Positions 42,577-50,716 of a DNA stretch of 64,000 bases are shown piece after piece. How positions within the stretch are numbered: the stretch's first letter is position 1; the number at the start of each line of letters is the position of its first letter. The stretch comes from Anaerolineae bacterium (GTDB taxonomy: Bacteria > Chloroflexota > Anaerolineae > Aggregatilineales > Phototrophicaceae). The notes under the pieces are model-generated. The model worked only from the letters and a program-made list of their open reading frames with translations, made no database searches and was not told where the DNA came from. The stretch spans positions 1-64,000 of the forward strand of contig JAJEBK010000024.1 in assembly GCA_022823945.1 (NCBI GenBank), given 5' to 3'. The position numbers were made by a program, and so were the translations under genes.

Positions 42577-43505
42577 TGAGCGCTGCAGCGACGCGGTATC
42601 CCCAGGCGATTTTGGTATCTTGCGAGATTCCCTGGGATCAAAACGAAGAGCTGCTGGAAGAAGTCTTTCGGCGCTCGGTGCAGGCAACTCTGCAGCACTT
42701 CAATCATCTCTACATTTTTGGCACAGCCGGCGAAGGCTATGCGGTGAATCAAGCGCAGTTTCAGCGCATCGTCGACATCTTTCATGAAGAAACGCGCGGC
42801 GAGGATATCTATCCGATGGTCGGCTTGATCGGCCTGTCGACGCCGATCGTGCTGGAAAAGCTGCAATACGCCTATGATCGCGGTTTCCGCAGATTTCAGA
42901 TTTCGCTGCCAGCCTGGGGCGCGCTGACCGATGCCGAAGTCATGATCTTTTTCAGCGATGTCTGCGGCGCTTTCCCCGCGGCCCAATTCTTGCATTACAA
43001 CTTGCCGCGCGCCGGGCGGGTGCTGGAAGCGCGCCATTATCGTCCGCTGGTTGATGCCTTTTCCAATTTGGTCGCCACCAAGAACAACGGCGGCGGTCAC
43101 AAGCGGGCCGCCGAGCTGGTCAGCCAAGTCGGCGAGTTGCAGCACTTTTTGGGCGAGGGCAATTTCCTGCAAGGCTGCTTATATGGCGAATGCTCCTTGC
43201 TGGCGACTTTCGGCTCGCTGAGTCCGCAGAAAGTCAAAGCCTATTTCGCCGCGGCGCAGGCAAAGGATTACGCGCGCATGCTGACGCTGCAGCGTGGCTT
43301 CCATGATATGCTCGCCGACTTGTTTGCGGTATTGGCGGGCGAAAGCAAAATAGACGGCGCTTACGACAAAATGTGGGTTCGCCTGGGCGGATTCGAGCAG
43401 ATGCCCTTGCGCTTGCTCTCGCCCTATCAAGGCTTCAGCGAAGCGCAATTTCAGGCCTGCCGTCAACTGCTCGAAAGCAAATACGCAGACTGGCTGCCCG
43501 ACTAA
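42573..43505 (+). CDS. Dihydrodipicolinate synthase family protein, second copy
   Basis: 310-residue TIM-barrel lyase. IFGTAGEGYAV (about 48-58) is the carboxylate-binding motif, Tyr142 lies in LHYNLPR and Lys170 in VATKNNGG is the Schiff-base lysine. It differs clearly from the copy at 3943. The start overlaps the ferritin-like gene (ATGATGA). Last gene of the operon; the end faces the leftward HpcH-type gene with 12 bases between. Probably a 2-keto acid aldolase or dehydratase of the same catabolic route. Confidence 0.88.
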   Translation: MMSAAATRYPQAILVSCEIPWDQNEELLEEVFRRSVQATLQHFNHLYIFGTAGEGYAVNQAQFQRIVDIFHEETRGEDIYPMVGLIGLSTPIVLEKLQYAYDRGFRRFQISLPAWGALTDAEVMIFFSDVCGAFPAAQFLHYNLPRAGRVLEARHYRPLVDAFSNLVATKNNGGGHKRAAELVSQVGELQHFLGEGNFLQGCLYGECSLLATFGSLSPQKVKAYFAAAQAKDYARMLTLQRGFHDMLADLFAVLAGESKIDGAYDKMWVRLGGFEQMPLRLLSPYQGFSEAQFQACRQLLESKYADWLPD

Positions 43506-43517
43506 AGTTCGCTGTTG

Positions 43518-44297
43518 TTATTCCGCCAGCATCTGATCCAACTCGGCGCTGGCCTCGCGCAAGACATTCATCAAAGCGAAATCTCCGCCATACGGGATCA
43601 TCAGCGAGCCTTGCTGGCGATAACGGTCGACCTCATCAATCGTCGATGCCGTCCGCGCCCAGACTTTGCCGTGTTTGTCACAAGCAGCCGCCACCTGCGC
43701 CACCGCATCGTCGATTGTCAAGCCGGTTTCTGGATAGGTAGCGAGGCGCAAGCCCAAGTCGCCCGGTCCCACAAACAGGGCGTCAATGCCAGGCACAGCG
43801 GCGATTTCTTCCGCATTGGCGACCGCTTCTGGCGTTTCGATCTGCGCGACTATGAAGGTCTCGCGGTTGGCGTCGGCGATGAAGGTGCTGTCGGGTATCC
43901 AGGTATCGCCCCCGAAATTGCAGTCCAGGCCAGCGCCATCCAGTCCGCGATTGCCGATGGGCGGGAACTTGGTCGCCGCTACGATCTGCCGCGCCATCTC
44001 GGCATCGGCGACGAAAGGAATCATCAAGCCGGCCGCGCCATCTTCCAGGTAGCGGTACAGGCGGGTGCGCTGCACAGTCGGCGGGCGGATCATGCAGTCG
44101 ATATCGTAGAGATGGCAAAGCGCTTGCAAGTGCTGGATCTCGCGGGCGTCAAAATTGCGATGCTCCATATCCAGCCAGATACCGTCATAGCTGTAGTGCG
44201 CGGCGTAGCGGATGAAGAAGGGCAAGACATGTCCCATCGCGCAAAAGCGAGCGAACTGACCATCCCGCCACTTCGCCAGGACTTTGCTCTTTCTCAT
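43518..44297 (-). CDS. HpcH/HpaI family aldolase
   Basis: 259 residues from ATG 44297 (AAGGAG upstream); an upstream extension is less likely. Class II pyruvate aldolase-like: IWLDMEHRNFD (metal Glu), LMIPFVADAEMARQIV, NRGLDGAG and the signature IVAQIETPEAVANAEEIAAV with VGPGDLGLRL. Such enzymes cleave 4-hydroxy-2-keto acids to pyruvate and an aldehyde using a divalent metal. It is the last gene of the leftward arm from the shared promoter region at 46.2 kb, after an SDR and a Gfo/Idh enzyme, so it may carry out the final C-C cleavage of that pathway. Confidence 0.9.
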   Translation of the reverse strand: MRKSKVLAKWRDGQFARFCAMGHVLPFFIRYAAHYSYDGIWLDMEHRNFDAREIQHLQALCHLYDIDCMIRPPTVQRTRLYRYLEDGAAGLMIPFVADAEMARQIVAATKFPPIGNRGLDGAGLDCNFGGDTWIPDSTFIADANRETFIVAQIETPEAVANAEEIAAVPGIDALFVGPGDLGLRLATYPETGLTIDDAVAQVAAACDKHGKVWARTASTIDEVDRYRQQGSLMIPYGGDFALMNVLREASAELDQMLAE

Positions 44298-44386
44298 GAA
44301 TTTTGTCTCCTTGTACCTGTGTAACCCAAAATGGTTGCAGAAACCTGCGTCCCCGGATGACTCATGGCATATCCTCCGACAGGCTG

Positions 44387-45145
44387 TCAAGCATCTTTGT
44401 GCATATAGCCGCCATCGACGCGCATGATTGTCCCCGTGATATAGTCAGCCTCGGCCGATGCCAAGAATGCGGCCGCGTTGCCAATATCCGCTGGACTGCC
44501 CAAGCGCCCCCAAGGCAATGTCCGCCCTTGCTCTGCCATATACTCCGCGCCGAAACTTTCCCGTTCGCCCGGGGTATCGATCCAGCCCGGCTCAATGACA
44601 TTGACATTGATTTTATGGGATATGAGTTCGCGGGCGATAGACAGCGCCATGTGGTTCAAGCCCGCTTTGGCGGCATTGTAGGCGACAGCGTTTTGCAGAG
44701 GCATCGAAGCATGCACACTGGAGATGTAGATGATCTTGCCGCCCTGTCCACGGGCTGCCATGTGCCGCGCCACCAGCTGGCTCATATGAAATCCGGCGAC
44801 CAGAGTCGCGTGAATGACCTGTTCAAAGATGTCGGGAGCATAGTCGAGGAAGCGGCCGCGGACGCTATAGGCGGGATTGCTGACGAGAATATCGACCCCC
44901 TCCACCTGCTCCAGGCTTCGGCGCAAGAGGGAATCGCAGCCAGCGCGGCTGAAGACATCGGCTTCCAGCGCCAGCGCCCGCCCGCCCAAGCTCTCGATCT
45001 CGGCGACCGCCGCCGCCAGGTCGGGACTGTTGGGTCGGTCATTCAGAACGACGGTGGCTCCCCGGCGCGCCAATGCCAGAGCGCAACCACGGCCAATGCC
45101 GCGCCCAGCCCCGGTAAGTAGCGCCGTCTTGCCCTGCAAGCTCAT
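44387..45145 (-). CDS. Short-chain dehydrogenase/reductase (SDR)
   Basis: 252 residues from ATG 45145, with a weak GGGAG upstream; an in-frame start at 45175 would overlap the preceding gene. Cofactor loop LTGAGRGIGRGCAL (about 10-23), active-site Ser in YISSVHAS and Tyr/Lys in AYNAAKAG. C-terminus YITGTIMRVDGGYMHKDA. A 3-oxoacyl reductase/sugar dehydrogenase-type SDR. It lies between a Gfo/Idh enzyme and an HpcH-type aldolase, which suggests stepwise oxidation of a sugar or polyol before aldol cleavage. Confidence 0.9.
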   Translation of the reverse strand: MSLQGKTALLTGAGRGIGRGCALALARRGATVVLNDRPNSPDLAAAVAEIESLGGRALALEADVFSRAGCDSLLRRSLEQVEGVDILVSNPAYSVRGRFLDYAPDIFEQVIHATLVAGFHMSQLVARHMAARGQGGKIIYISSVHASMPLQNAVAYNAAKAGLNHMALSIARELISHKINVNVIEPGWIDTPGERESFGAEYMAEQGRTLPWGRLGSPADIGNAAAFLASAEADYITGTIMRVDGGYMHKDA

Positions 45146-45158
45146 TTCGATAGCTCCC

Positions 45159-46163
45159 TCATCCGCTGATGCCAACTTGCTGCCCGCTGGCTTCGCTCTC
45201 TTTCACAGCGTCTAGGCAGCGCAGAATCTGCACGCCATCACGCAGGGAATGAAACCATTCCTGACGCGAATCAAGCGCCGCGAGGAAGACGCCAAACTCA
45301 TCGATGTAGGCTTGCTCAAATGTATAGCCGCTCGGCACAAGCGCCTCGTCAAATCGGCCGGTCGCGTTCAGATAGCGCCGGGCGCGCGCCTCTGGCAATA
45401 GCTGGATTTCTATCACGCCGCGCGCGCTGACGATGCGATACGCATAGACCTGCTGGTCTTGCAAGAGATCCAGCTGCAGCGTGACCGCTGTGCCGCCGGT
45501 GGTTCGCGCCAGGATTTGCAGATTATCTGGTCCTTCAATTTCCAATGAGCCAGAACGAGACGATTGCGCATAAAGAAACTGTAGACGAGTCTCCAGAAAA
45601 GTGTAGAGCGTGCCAAGCTCTTGCGCAATGACGCCCATAATCTGCGTCTCGTCATAGAAATCCTGAATCGATTCCCAAGGATGCCAATTGGGCAAGTAGT
45701 TGCCATAAGCCATTTGATAGGTCAGCGGTGCCCCGAAAGTCGCCTCGAGAAGCCAGGCTTTTGCCTGTTGCATGACGGTGTGGAAAGGGTTGTTGATGCC
45801 GAGCGCGGCGACAAGTTGGTGTTGGTCCACCAGCGCGAGCAATTCCGCAGCGCCAACCAGGCTGTCGGACAAGGCGATTTCACAGAAGAAATCCTTCGCG
45901 GCGCGGGCGGCTTCCAGGCAATATCGCATATGCTGCCTGGTGGGCGTGGAGATGATGACGACATCTGGCTGCCAAGCCCAACCAGTGGCGAAATCGGCAT
46001 AGCCCGCCACTGCATAACGTTGTTGGCTTTCTGCTCGACGATCGGCTCGCGGGTCAACCAAGCGGATATCCCGCGCCGGCACGCCATGCGCCTGAAGACA
46101 GCGAATTCTCCGCTTGCCCATGGAGCCGCCGCCGATGATCAAGAAACGTCTGTTTTTCTTCAT
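45159..46163 (-). CDS. Gfo/Idh/MocA family oxidoreductase, second copy
   Basis: 334 residues from ATG 46163. Rossmann motif FLIIGGGSMGKRRIR (about 7-21) and VVIISTPTRQHM. The usual E-K-P site reads CEIALSDS (Glu95-Ile96-Ala97), so the catalytic lysine is again missing. The C-terminal substrate domain starts near NNPFHTVM. It is the first gene of the leftward arm opposite the GntR gene. A GC-rich 7-bp hairpin (46172-46186) lies in its leader. It is probably an NAD(P)-dependent sugar or polyol dehydrogenase, or a relative with altered chemistry. Confidence 0.82.
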   Translation of the reverse strand: MKKNRRFLIIGGGSMGKRRIRCLQAHGVPARDIRLVDPRADRRAESQQRYAVAGYADFATGWAWQPDVVIISTPTRQHMRYCLEAARAAKDFFCEIALSDSLVGAAELLALVDQHQLVAALGINNPFHTVMQQAKAWLLEATFGAPLTYQMAYGNYLPNWHPWESIQDFYDETQIMGVIAQELGTLYTFLETRLQFLYAQSSRSGSLEIEGPDNLQILARTTGGTAVTLQLDLLQDQQVYAYRIVSARGVIEIQLLPEARARRYLNATGRFDEALVPSGYTFEQAYIDEFGVFLAALDSRQEWFHSLRDGVQILRCLDAVKESEASGQQVGISG

Positions 46164-46171
46164 CCGTGAGG

Positions 46172-46186
46172 CCTCGCCTGGCGAGG
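46172..46186. other. Leader hairpin of the leftward operon
   Basis: CCTCGCC, T, GGCGAGG is a perfect 7-bp stem with a one-base centre, 8 bases upstream of the Gfo/Idh start codon. It is close enough to cover the ribosome-binding region in mRNA or to serve as a protein-binding palindrome. Confidence 0.45.
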
Positions 46187-46187
46187 T

Positions 46188-46217
46188 ATTGTAGCCATCT
46201 CCCAAGAAATTTGACAA
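46188..46217 (-). promoter_or_regulatory. Leftward promoter of the Gfo/Idh-SDR-aldolase operon
   Basis: On the minus strand TTGTCA (46217-46212), an 18-base spacer and TACAAT (46193-46188) fit a sigma70 promoter. Its -35 box is the complement of the rightward -35 box, so the two promoters are back to back. Confidence 0.6.
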
Positions 46218-46238
46218 AGTCTGAGCATGCGCTATAAT
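46211..46238 (+). promoter_or_regulatory. Rightward consensus promoter of the GntR operon
   Basis: TTGACA (46211-46216), a 16-base spacer and TATAAT (46233-46238) match both consensus boxes exactly. Transcription would start near 46245, inside the palindromes that follow. Confidence 0.8.
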
Positions 46239-46240
46239 CT

Positions 46241-46274
46241 CAGTCGACTCATCCGACTGGTCTGACTAGCAGAC
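46241..46274. promoter_or_regulatory. GntR (FadR-type) operator region
   Basis: TGGTCTGACTA (46258-46268) matches the FadR-subfamily operator consensus TNGTNNNACNA at every fixed base. Two short palindromes overlap it: CAGTCG/CGACTG (46241-46246, 46254-46259) and GTCTG/CAGAC (46260-46264, 46270-46274). Lying just after the -10 box, a bound repressor would block the rightward promoter. Confidence 0.72.
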
Positions 46275-46378
46275 AGTCCATAGTATGATGTCTTTTCGGG
46301 GAATGTCAATTTGCGTGAGCGCAGCTTGCCGCTATTTTGCGATTGCAGGCAAGCTCAATTTCCAAGGTTGTCGCAGGC

Positions 46379-47140
46379 ATGGCTGATTCTGGCATAACGT
46401 TGAAGCATCCGCGCAGGATTACATTGGTCGCCTCAATCGTGGAGCAATTGGTTGAACATATCCAAAGCGGGGCGCTGCAACCAGGCGACAAGCTGCCCTC
46501 GGAACGCCAGCTAATGCAAATGCTGGGCGTAGGCCGGTCTTCTGTCCGCGAGGCGCTTCAAGGCCTGGTCATGATGGGCTTGGTGGAGATGCGCCCGGGC
46601 CATGGCAGCTATGTCAAAAGCAACCTGCACAGTTTCATTCCAGATCTATCAAAGCCGGACCTGTCGGACGATTTACAGCGGGCAATGCGCTTACAGCTGA
46701 TCGAGGCGCGGCGGATGATCGAGGTTGAGATCGCCGGGCAGGCGGCCGCCCACGCAAAACCACAACAACTCGCAGGCTGGCGCGCGATCTTCGATGACTA
46801 TGTGCGCTACATTGATGACTTCAGCGATCCGCGTTATCTCGCCGCCCACGCCGACTTTCATCTGTCTTTGGCCGACATGTCGCAAAATCCCTTCAATGTC
46901 ATGCTGGTCAACGCCACCATCCAATCTGTTCCACAAACTTTGCGCGAGCGAGAATTCAGTTTCCCCAAGTCGATTGACTTGCAGCAGTTGCGGGAATCCC
47001 AGGTCAAGCTGCACCGAGACATTCAGCAGACTGTGTCCAACCAGGATCCGGCTGGGGCGCGAGCCGCCATGCAGGCGCATATGGATTTCGAACGCGACCT
47101 GGTCATCAAAGTGTATCCGGCGACAGCTGATGATCGCTGA
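46379..47140 (+). CDS. GntR family regulator, FadR subfamily
   Basis: 253 residues from ATG 46379; an upstream TTG start is possible. Winged helix at about residues 15-75 (LVEHIQSGALQPGDKLPSER, LGVGRSSVREALQGLVMMGL) and an all-helical FCD ligand domain at about 95-245 (RMIEVEIAGQAAAHAKPQQL, HADFHLSLADMSQNPFNVML, LHRDIQQTVSNQDPAGARAA). Members bind small organic acids or sugar acids and usually repress their own operon. A consensus operator and promoter lie upstream, shared with the divergent operon, so it probably controls both arms. Confidence 0.92.
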   Translation: MADSGITLKHPRRITLVASIVEQLVEHIQSGALQPGDKLPSERQLMQMLGVGRSSVREALQGLVMMGLVEMRPGHGSYVKSNLHSFIPDLSKPDLSDDLQRAMRLQLIEARRMIEVEIAGQAAAHAKPQQLAGWRAIFDDYVRYIDDFSDPRYLAAHADFHLSLADMSQNPFNVMLVNATIQSVPQTLREREFSFPKSIDLQQLRESQVKLHRDIQQTVSNQDPAGARAAMQAHMDFERDLVIKVYPATADDR

Positions 47141-47285
47141 GCCTTTCATCGTCTGTCTTTCTTAGGATAGCCATTTAGGATAAGCAAGGAGGTGCCAAGA
47201 CAACAAGATAGAGCAGCTTGCAAGACCTCAATCGTCGTGACGCAGTTCGCAAGAAATCTGCCACTAACTGAAAAAAGGAGCTCAC

Positions 47286-48605
47286 ATGAAACACCTACAA
47301 TTGCTTCTCGTACTTGCGGCTATGCTGGTTGTCCTGCTGGCTCCGGCGCAGGCGCAGGAACCGGTCACCATCACCTATTGGACAGACCCCGCGTTGTCGC
47401 AGCCCATCAGCCTGCCGCAATTCACCGAATTGGCTGAATTTGAAAACTGGCAAGCGGAACAGTTCATGGAAATGCATCCCCATGTCACTGTCGAAGTGCG
47501 CGGGCTGGATTGGCCCGATTTGGCAACTGTTGTGCCCACCGCGCTGGCCGCTGGCGATCCGCCAGATATCCTCAAGGATTATCTGGGGCGCACATCTGGC
47601 TATGGCGTGGAAGGTGTAACCGTTGATCTATTCAGCCTGGTGCCACAGGAAGAAATCGATGACCTGCTGCCGGGTTTGGTCGAGCTATACACCATCGACG
47701 GCTCGCTGCACGCTATGCCGACCTACTTCTGGAATCATGCCATGATCGTCAACAAGGCGCTGTTTGATCAAGCGGGCCTGGGCGATATGGTGCCAGTCGA
47801 TGACCGCGCCTGGTCCATGGACGAATTCTACGAAGCCGCTACCGCCATCAAAGCCGCTGGCATCGGCGTCGACTTCCCCTACACATTGCAGGTCGCCTCG
47901 GAACAGGGCGATTACGACTTCCACGCCTTCATTTGGGGTGCCGGCGGCGAAATCTGGAATGCCGACTGCACGACCGGCTTTGACGATCCGAAGACCCTGG
48001 CGGGCCTGGAATTCGTCAACAAGCTCTATCAAGAGGGCTTGATCAATTCCGACGCCACCACCGCCGCATATGCCGACCAGGTTAACAACCTCTTCACCGG
48101 CAAGAGCGCAATCATGGGCGGCGGCATGGGTGTGTTGAACAACCGCATTGGCAACGGCGTTCGTGATGGCGATGTTACCGTAGATATGGACCCGGTTGTC
48201 GTAACCTACCCGCACGCCGAGGGCGAGGTGCCTGGCCTGGGCGTCGGTCCCACCGGTTTCGCCGTCTTCGACAAAGGGCGCTCGGCTTACGAGATGGAGT
48301 GGGTTGCTGAATTCCTGCTCTTCCTGAATTCCACCGAAGCGCAGGTCACCTACACGCAGAACAATTCGCAGTTCCCGGCGCGCGCTTCGGCTGGCGTGCC
48401 ATTGGAGGACGATGCGAACTACGCTCTGACCTTGTCGTTGATTCAGGAACGCGGCACAGAGAACCTGGGCCTGGCTTGCCCCGGCTTCTATGAAGTCCGC
48501 ATTTCGCAGCCGCCGCACTGGCAGGCGATGTTCCTGGGCCAGGAAACGCCGCAGCAGGCGTTGGAAGCCCTGGCTTCTGAAGCGGAGTTCATCCTGGACA
48601 TGTAA
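47286..48605 (+). CDS. ABC transporter substrate-binding protein (family 1, carbohydrate type)
   Basis: 439-residue exported binding protein. Signal peptide MKHLQLLLVLAAMLVVLLAP ends near AQAQ. The mature protein has TYWTDPALSQPISLPQF, AAGDPPDILKDYLGRTSGYG and MPTYFWNHAMIVNKALFDQA, typical of family 1 binding proteins with an early helix-rich lobe. AAGGAG stands before the ATG. It is followed by a stem-loop and two permease genes. Ligand unknown; the GntR regulator and downstream enzymes suggest a sugar acid or modified sugar. Confidence 0.92.
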   Translation: MKHLQLLLVLAAMLVVLLAPAQAQEPVTITYWTDPALSQPISLPQFTELAEFENWQAEQFMEMHPHVTVEVRGLDWPDLATVVPTALAAGDPPDILKDYLGRTSGYGVEGVTVDLFSLVPQEEIDDLLPGLVELYTIDGSLHAMPTYFWNHAMIVNKALFDQAGLGDMVPVDDRAWSMDEFYEAATAIKAAGIGVDFPYTLQVASEQGDYDFHAFIWGAGGEIWNADCTTGFDDPKTLAGLEFVNKLYQEGLINSDATTAAYADQVNNLFTGKSAIMGGGMGVLNNRIGNGVRDGDVTVDMDPVVVTYPHAEGEVPGLGVGPTGFAVFDKGRSAYEMEWVAEFLLFLNSTEAQVTYTQNNSQFPARASAGVPLEDDANYALTLSLIQERGTENLGLACPGFYEVRISQPPHWQAMFLGQETPQQALEALASEAEFILDM

Positions 48606-48615
48606 GTCGAATACC

Positions 48616-48658
48616 GTGAATCGAAGGTGTCCGGCAAGCGTCGGATGCCTTCATTCAC
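48616..48658 (+). terminator. Stem-loop after the binding-protein gene
   Basis: GTGAATCGAAGGTGTCCGG and CGGATGCCTTCATTCAC (48642-48658) form a long imperfect hairpin 10 bases after the stop, without a long T-run. Such stem-loops between binding-protein and permease genes usually protect the upstream mRNA or partly stop transcription, so the binding protein is made in excess. Confidence 0.65.
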
Positions 48659-48759
48659 AATTTGGCTTGTATTCTGCCGAGCGAGGGCGATTCTTGTTAC
48701 ACTTGATTGATATCATGCACACTGATGCTGGTCTGCGCTTGACCGGCAATGGTGGATAG

Positions 48760-49686
48760 GTGCCAGGCTTCGTCATGTTGCAACGGTTCACAACGAATGT
48801 ATGGAAAGGGCGCTGGGCATATTTCTTTATCGCGCCAGCAATGATCCCCTTCGCCATATTCACTGCTTATCCGCTGGTGCAGGGGCTGCTGCTCAGTTTC
48901 TACAAAGCCGGCGTCAATCGCGACAAATGGAAATACATCGGGCTTAAGAATTACACCAACCTGTTGACGAGGGATCCGGTTTTCCCCACCGCCATCAAAA
49001 ATACCTTTCTCTTTGTGCTGGGCGTGGTGCCAGCGGCCATGGTCATCTGCCTCTTTGTCGCCGTGCTAATCTACCCGCTCAGCCAGCGAAAGCAGACTTT
49101 CTTTCGCGCCGCCTTTTATATGCCGGTGGTTTCGGCCGGCGTCGTGCTGGCGATGGTCTGGGTCTACATCTACAGCCAGGAATATGGCTTGCTCAATTAC
49201 ATATTCGAGTCCCTCGGCTTGCTAAATCTCTTGAATGACGGGGAAAAAATCGGCTGGCTGGCACAGACAAATACCGCCTTGCTGTCGCTGGCGATCGTCG
49301 TATTGAGCTGGAGCCTGGGGCAGCCGCTGATTCTCTTCCTCGCCGGGCTGGGCGCGATACCAGAGCCGCTCTATGACGCCGCCAAAATTGATGGCGCGAA
49401 CAGCTGGCAATCGTTTTGGAAGATCACGCTGCCGCTGCTGCGCCCGACCATGCTCTTTGTGCTGGTGGTCCTTACGATTGCCGTTTTCCAGGTCTTCGTG
49501 GTGGTGCAGCTTATGACCCTGGGCGGACCAGCCAATGCGACCCAGACCATCGTCTATCGCATTTGGGTGACGGGCATCGTCGGCTCCAAGTTCGGCTATG
49601 GCTCGGCGATGGCGGTGATATTGCTGTCGATCGTGAGCGTCGTGGCGATCGTGCAATTCAAGCTGCTGGACCGGCAGTTAACCTGA
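48760..49686 (+). CDS. Sugar-type ABC transporter permease (MalF/UgpA-like)
   Basis: 308 residues from GTG 48760, or 303 from the ATG at 48775. Six membrane segments, the first at about residues 20-42 (FFIAPAMIPFAIFTAYPLVQ). The ATPase-contact loop reads IPEPLYDAAKIDGANSWQSF. It pairs with the permease that follows to import the ligand of the 47286 binding protein. No ATPase gene is linked. Confidence 0.92.
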   Translation: MPGFVMLQRFTTNVWKGRWAYFFIAPAMIPFAIFTAYPLVQGLLLSFYKAGVNRDKWKYIGLKNYTNLLTRDPVFPTAIKNTFLFVLGVVPAAMVICLFVAVLIYPLSQRKQTFFRAAFYMPVVSAGVVLAMVWVYIYSQEYGLLNYIFESLGLLNLLNDGEKIGWLAQTNTALLSLAIVVLSWSLGQPLILFLAGLGAIPEPLYDAAKIDGANSWQSFWKITLPLLRPTMLFVLVVLTIAVFQVFVVVQLMTLGGPANATQTIVYRIWVTGIVGSKFGYGSAMAVILLSIVSVVAIVQFKLLDRQLT

Positions 49687-49700
49687 TCGGCCTGGGGAAT

Positions 49701-50615
49701 ATGTGGAGAAAGCGGCCTATGGCAGCGACAGCTTATGAAACCAGCGGAGGCATGTTGCCCGGGGACCAAATGTTGCGGCGCCGTTATCTGGTCGGGCGCT
49801 GGCTGCGTTATCTGGCGCTGACTATTGTCGTCGTATTGGCGCTCATCTTGCTCATTCCCATCGTCTGGATGATACTCGGCTCTTTCAAGATCCAGCGGGT
49901 CGCACTCGCCTATCCGCCAGAGCTCATCCCCAGTAACCCGGTCATGGACAATTGGGAGCGGCTGTTGATCGGTCGTCCCTCCATGCGCTGGCTGCTCAAT
50001 TCGCTTGTGGTGGCTGGCGGCATCGCCATCTTCGGCGTTATCACCAGCACCTGCGCCGGCTATGCCTTTGGCAAAAAAGACTTTCCCGGGCGGACGCTCT
50101 TCTTCTGGATGATCTTGATGACGATGATGTTGCCGCGCCAGATTTATATCATTCCCTTGTTTGTGCTGATGAAAAGCCTGGGCTGGTTCAACAGCTATCA
50201 AGGCATGATCGCGCCATATATCGTTTATCCTTTCGGCGTCTTCCTGATGCGCCAGTATATGCAGTCCATCCCCGATGAATTGCTCGAAGCAGCCAGGATG
50301 GATGGCGCCAGTGAATTGCAGCTCTTCCGGCATATGATCGTGCCGCTCAGTCGACCGGCCATCGGCGCGATCGCCATATTCGCCTTCATGGCCGGCTGGA
50401 ATGATTATCTCTGGCAGCTCGTGCTGGCGACCGACGAACTCTGGCTGACCCTGCCTGTCGGCGTCGCAAAGCTGACCGCTTCTGGCGTCGGCAGCATTGA
50501 TATCGGCGTCAGCATGGCGGGCGCGACTTTCGCCGTCATCCCTATGCTGCTGATCTTTTTGCTCTTCCAGAACTATTTTATCAAAGGCATTACCGTCGGC
50601 GCGCTCAAAGGATAA
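49701..50615 (+). CDS. Sugar-type ABC transporter permease (MalG/UgpE-like)
   Basis: 304 residues from ATG 49701 with GGGGA before it; the much longer open frame upstream overlaps the previous permease in another frame and is not used. Six membrane helices, the contact loop IPDELLEAARMDGASELQLF, and the C-terminus LLFQNYFIKGITVGALKG are standard for MalG-type subunits. It completes the importer. Confidence 0.92.
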   Translation: MWRKRPMAATAYETSGGMLPGDQMLRRRYLVGRWLRYLALTIVVVLALILLIPIVWMILGSFKIQRVALAYPPELIPSNPVMDNWERLLIGRPSMRWLLNSLVVAGGIAIFGVITSTCAGYAFGKKDFPGRTLFFWMILMTMMLPRQIYIIPLFVLMKSLGWFNSYQGMIAPYIVYPFGVFLMRQYMQSIPDELLEAARMDGASELQLFRHMIVPLSRPAIGAIAIFAFMAGWNDYLWQLVLATDELWLTLPVGVAKLTASGVGSIDIGVSMAGATFAVIPMLLIFLLFQNYFIKGITVGALKG

Positions 50616-50716
50616 GCGAATGAATTCGACAGCGCATCTCCCGCAGCCGTCTTCGCCAGACGAACTCCCGTCAAGCATGACAATCGCTTGTTCACGCTGG
50701 TGATTGCCAAGAAGTC

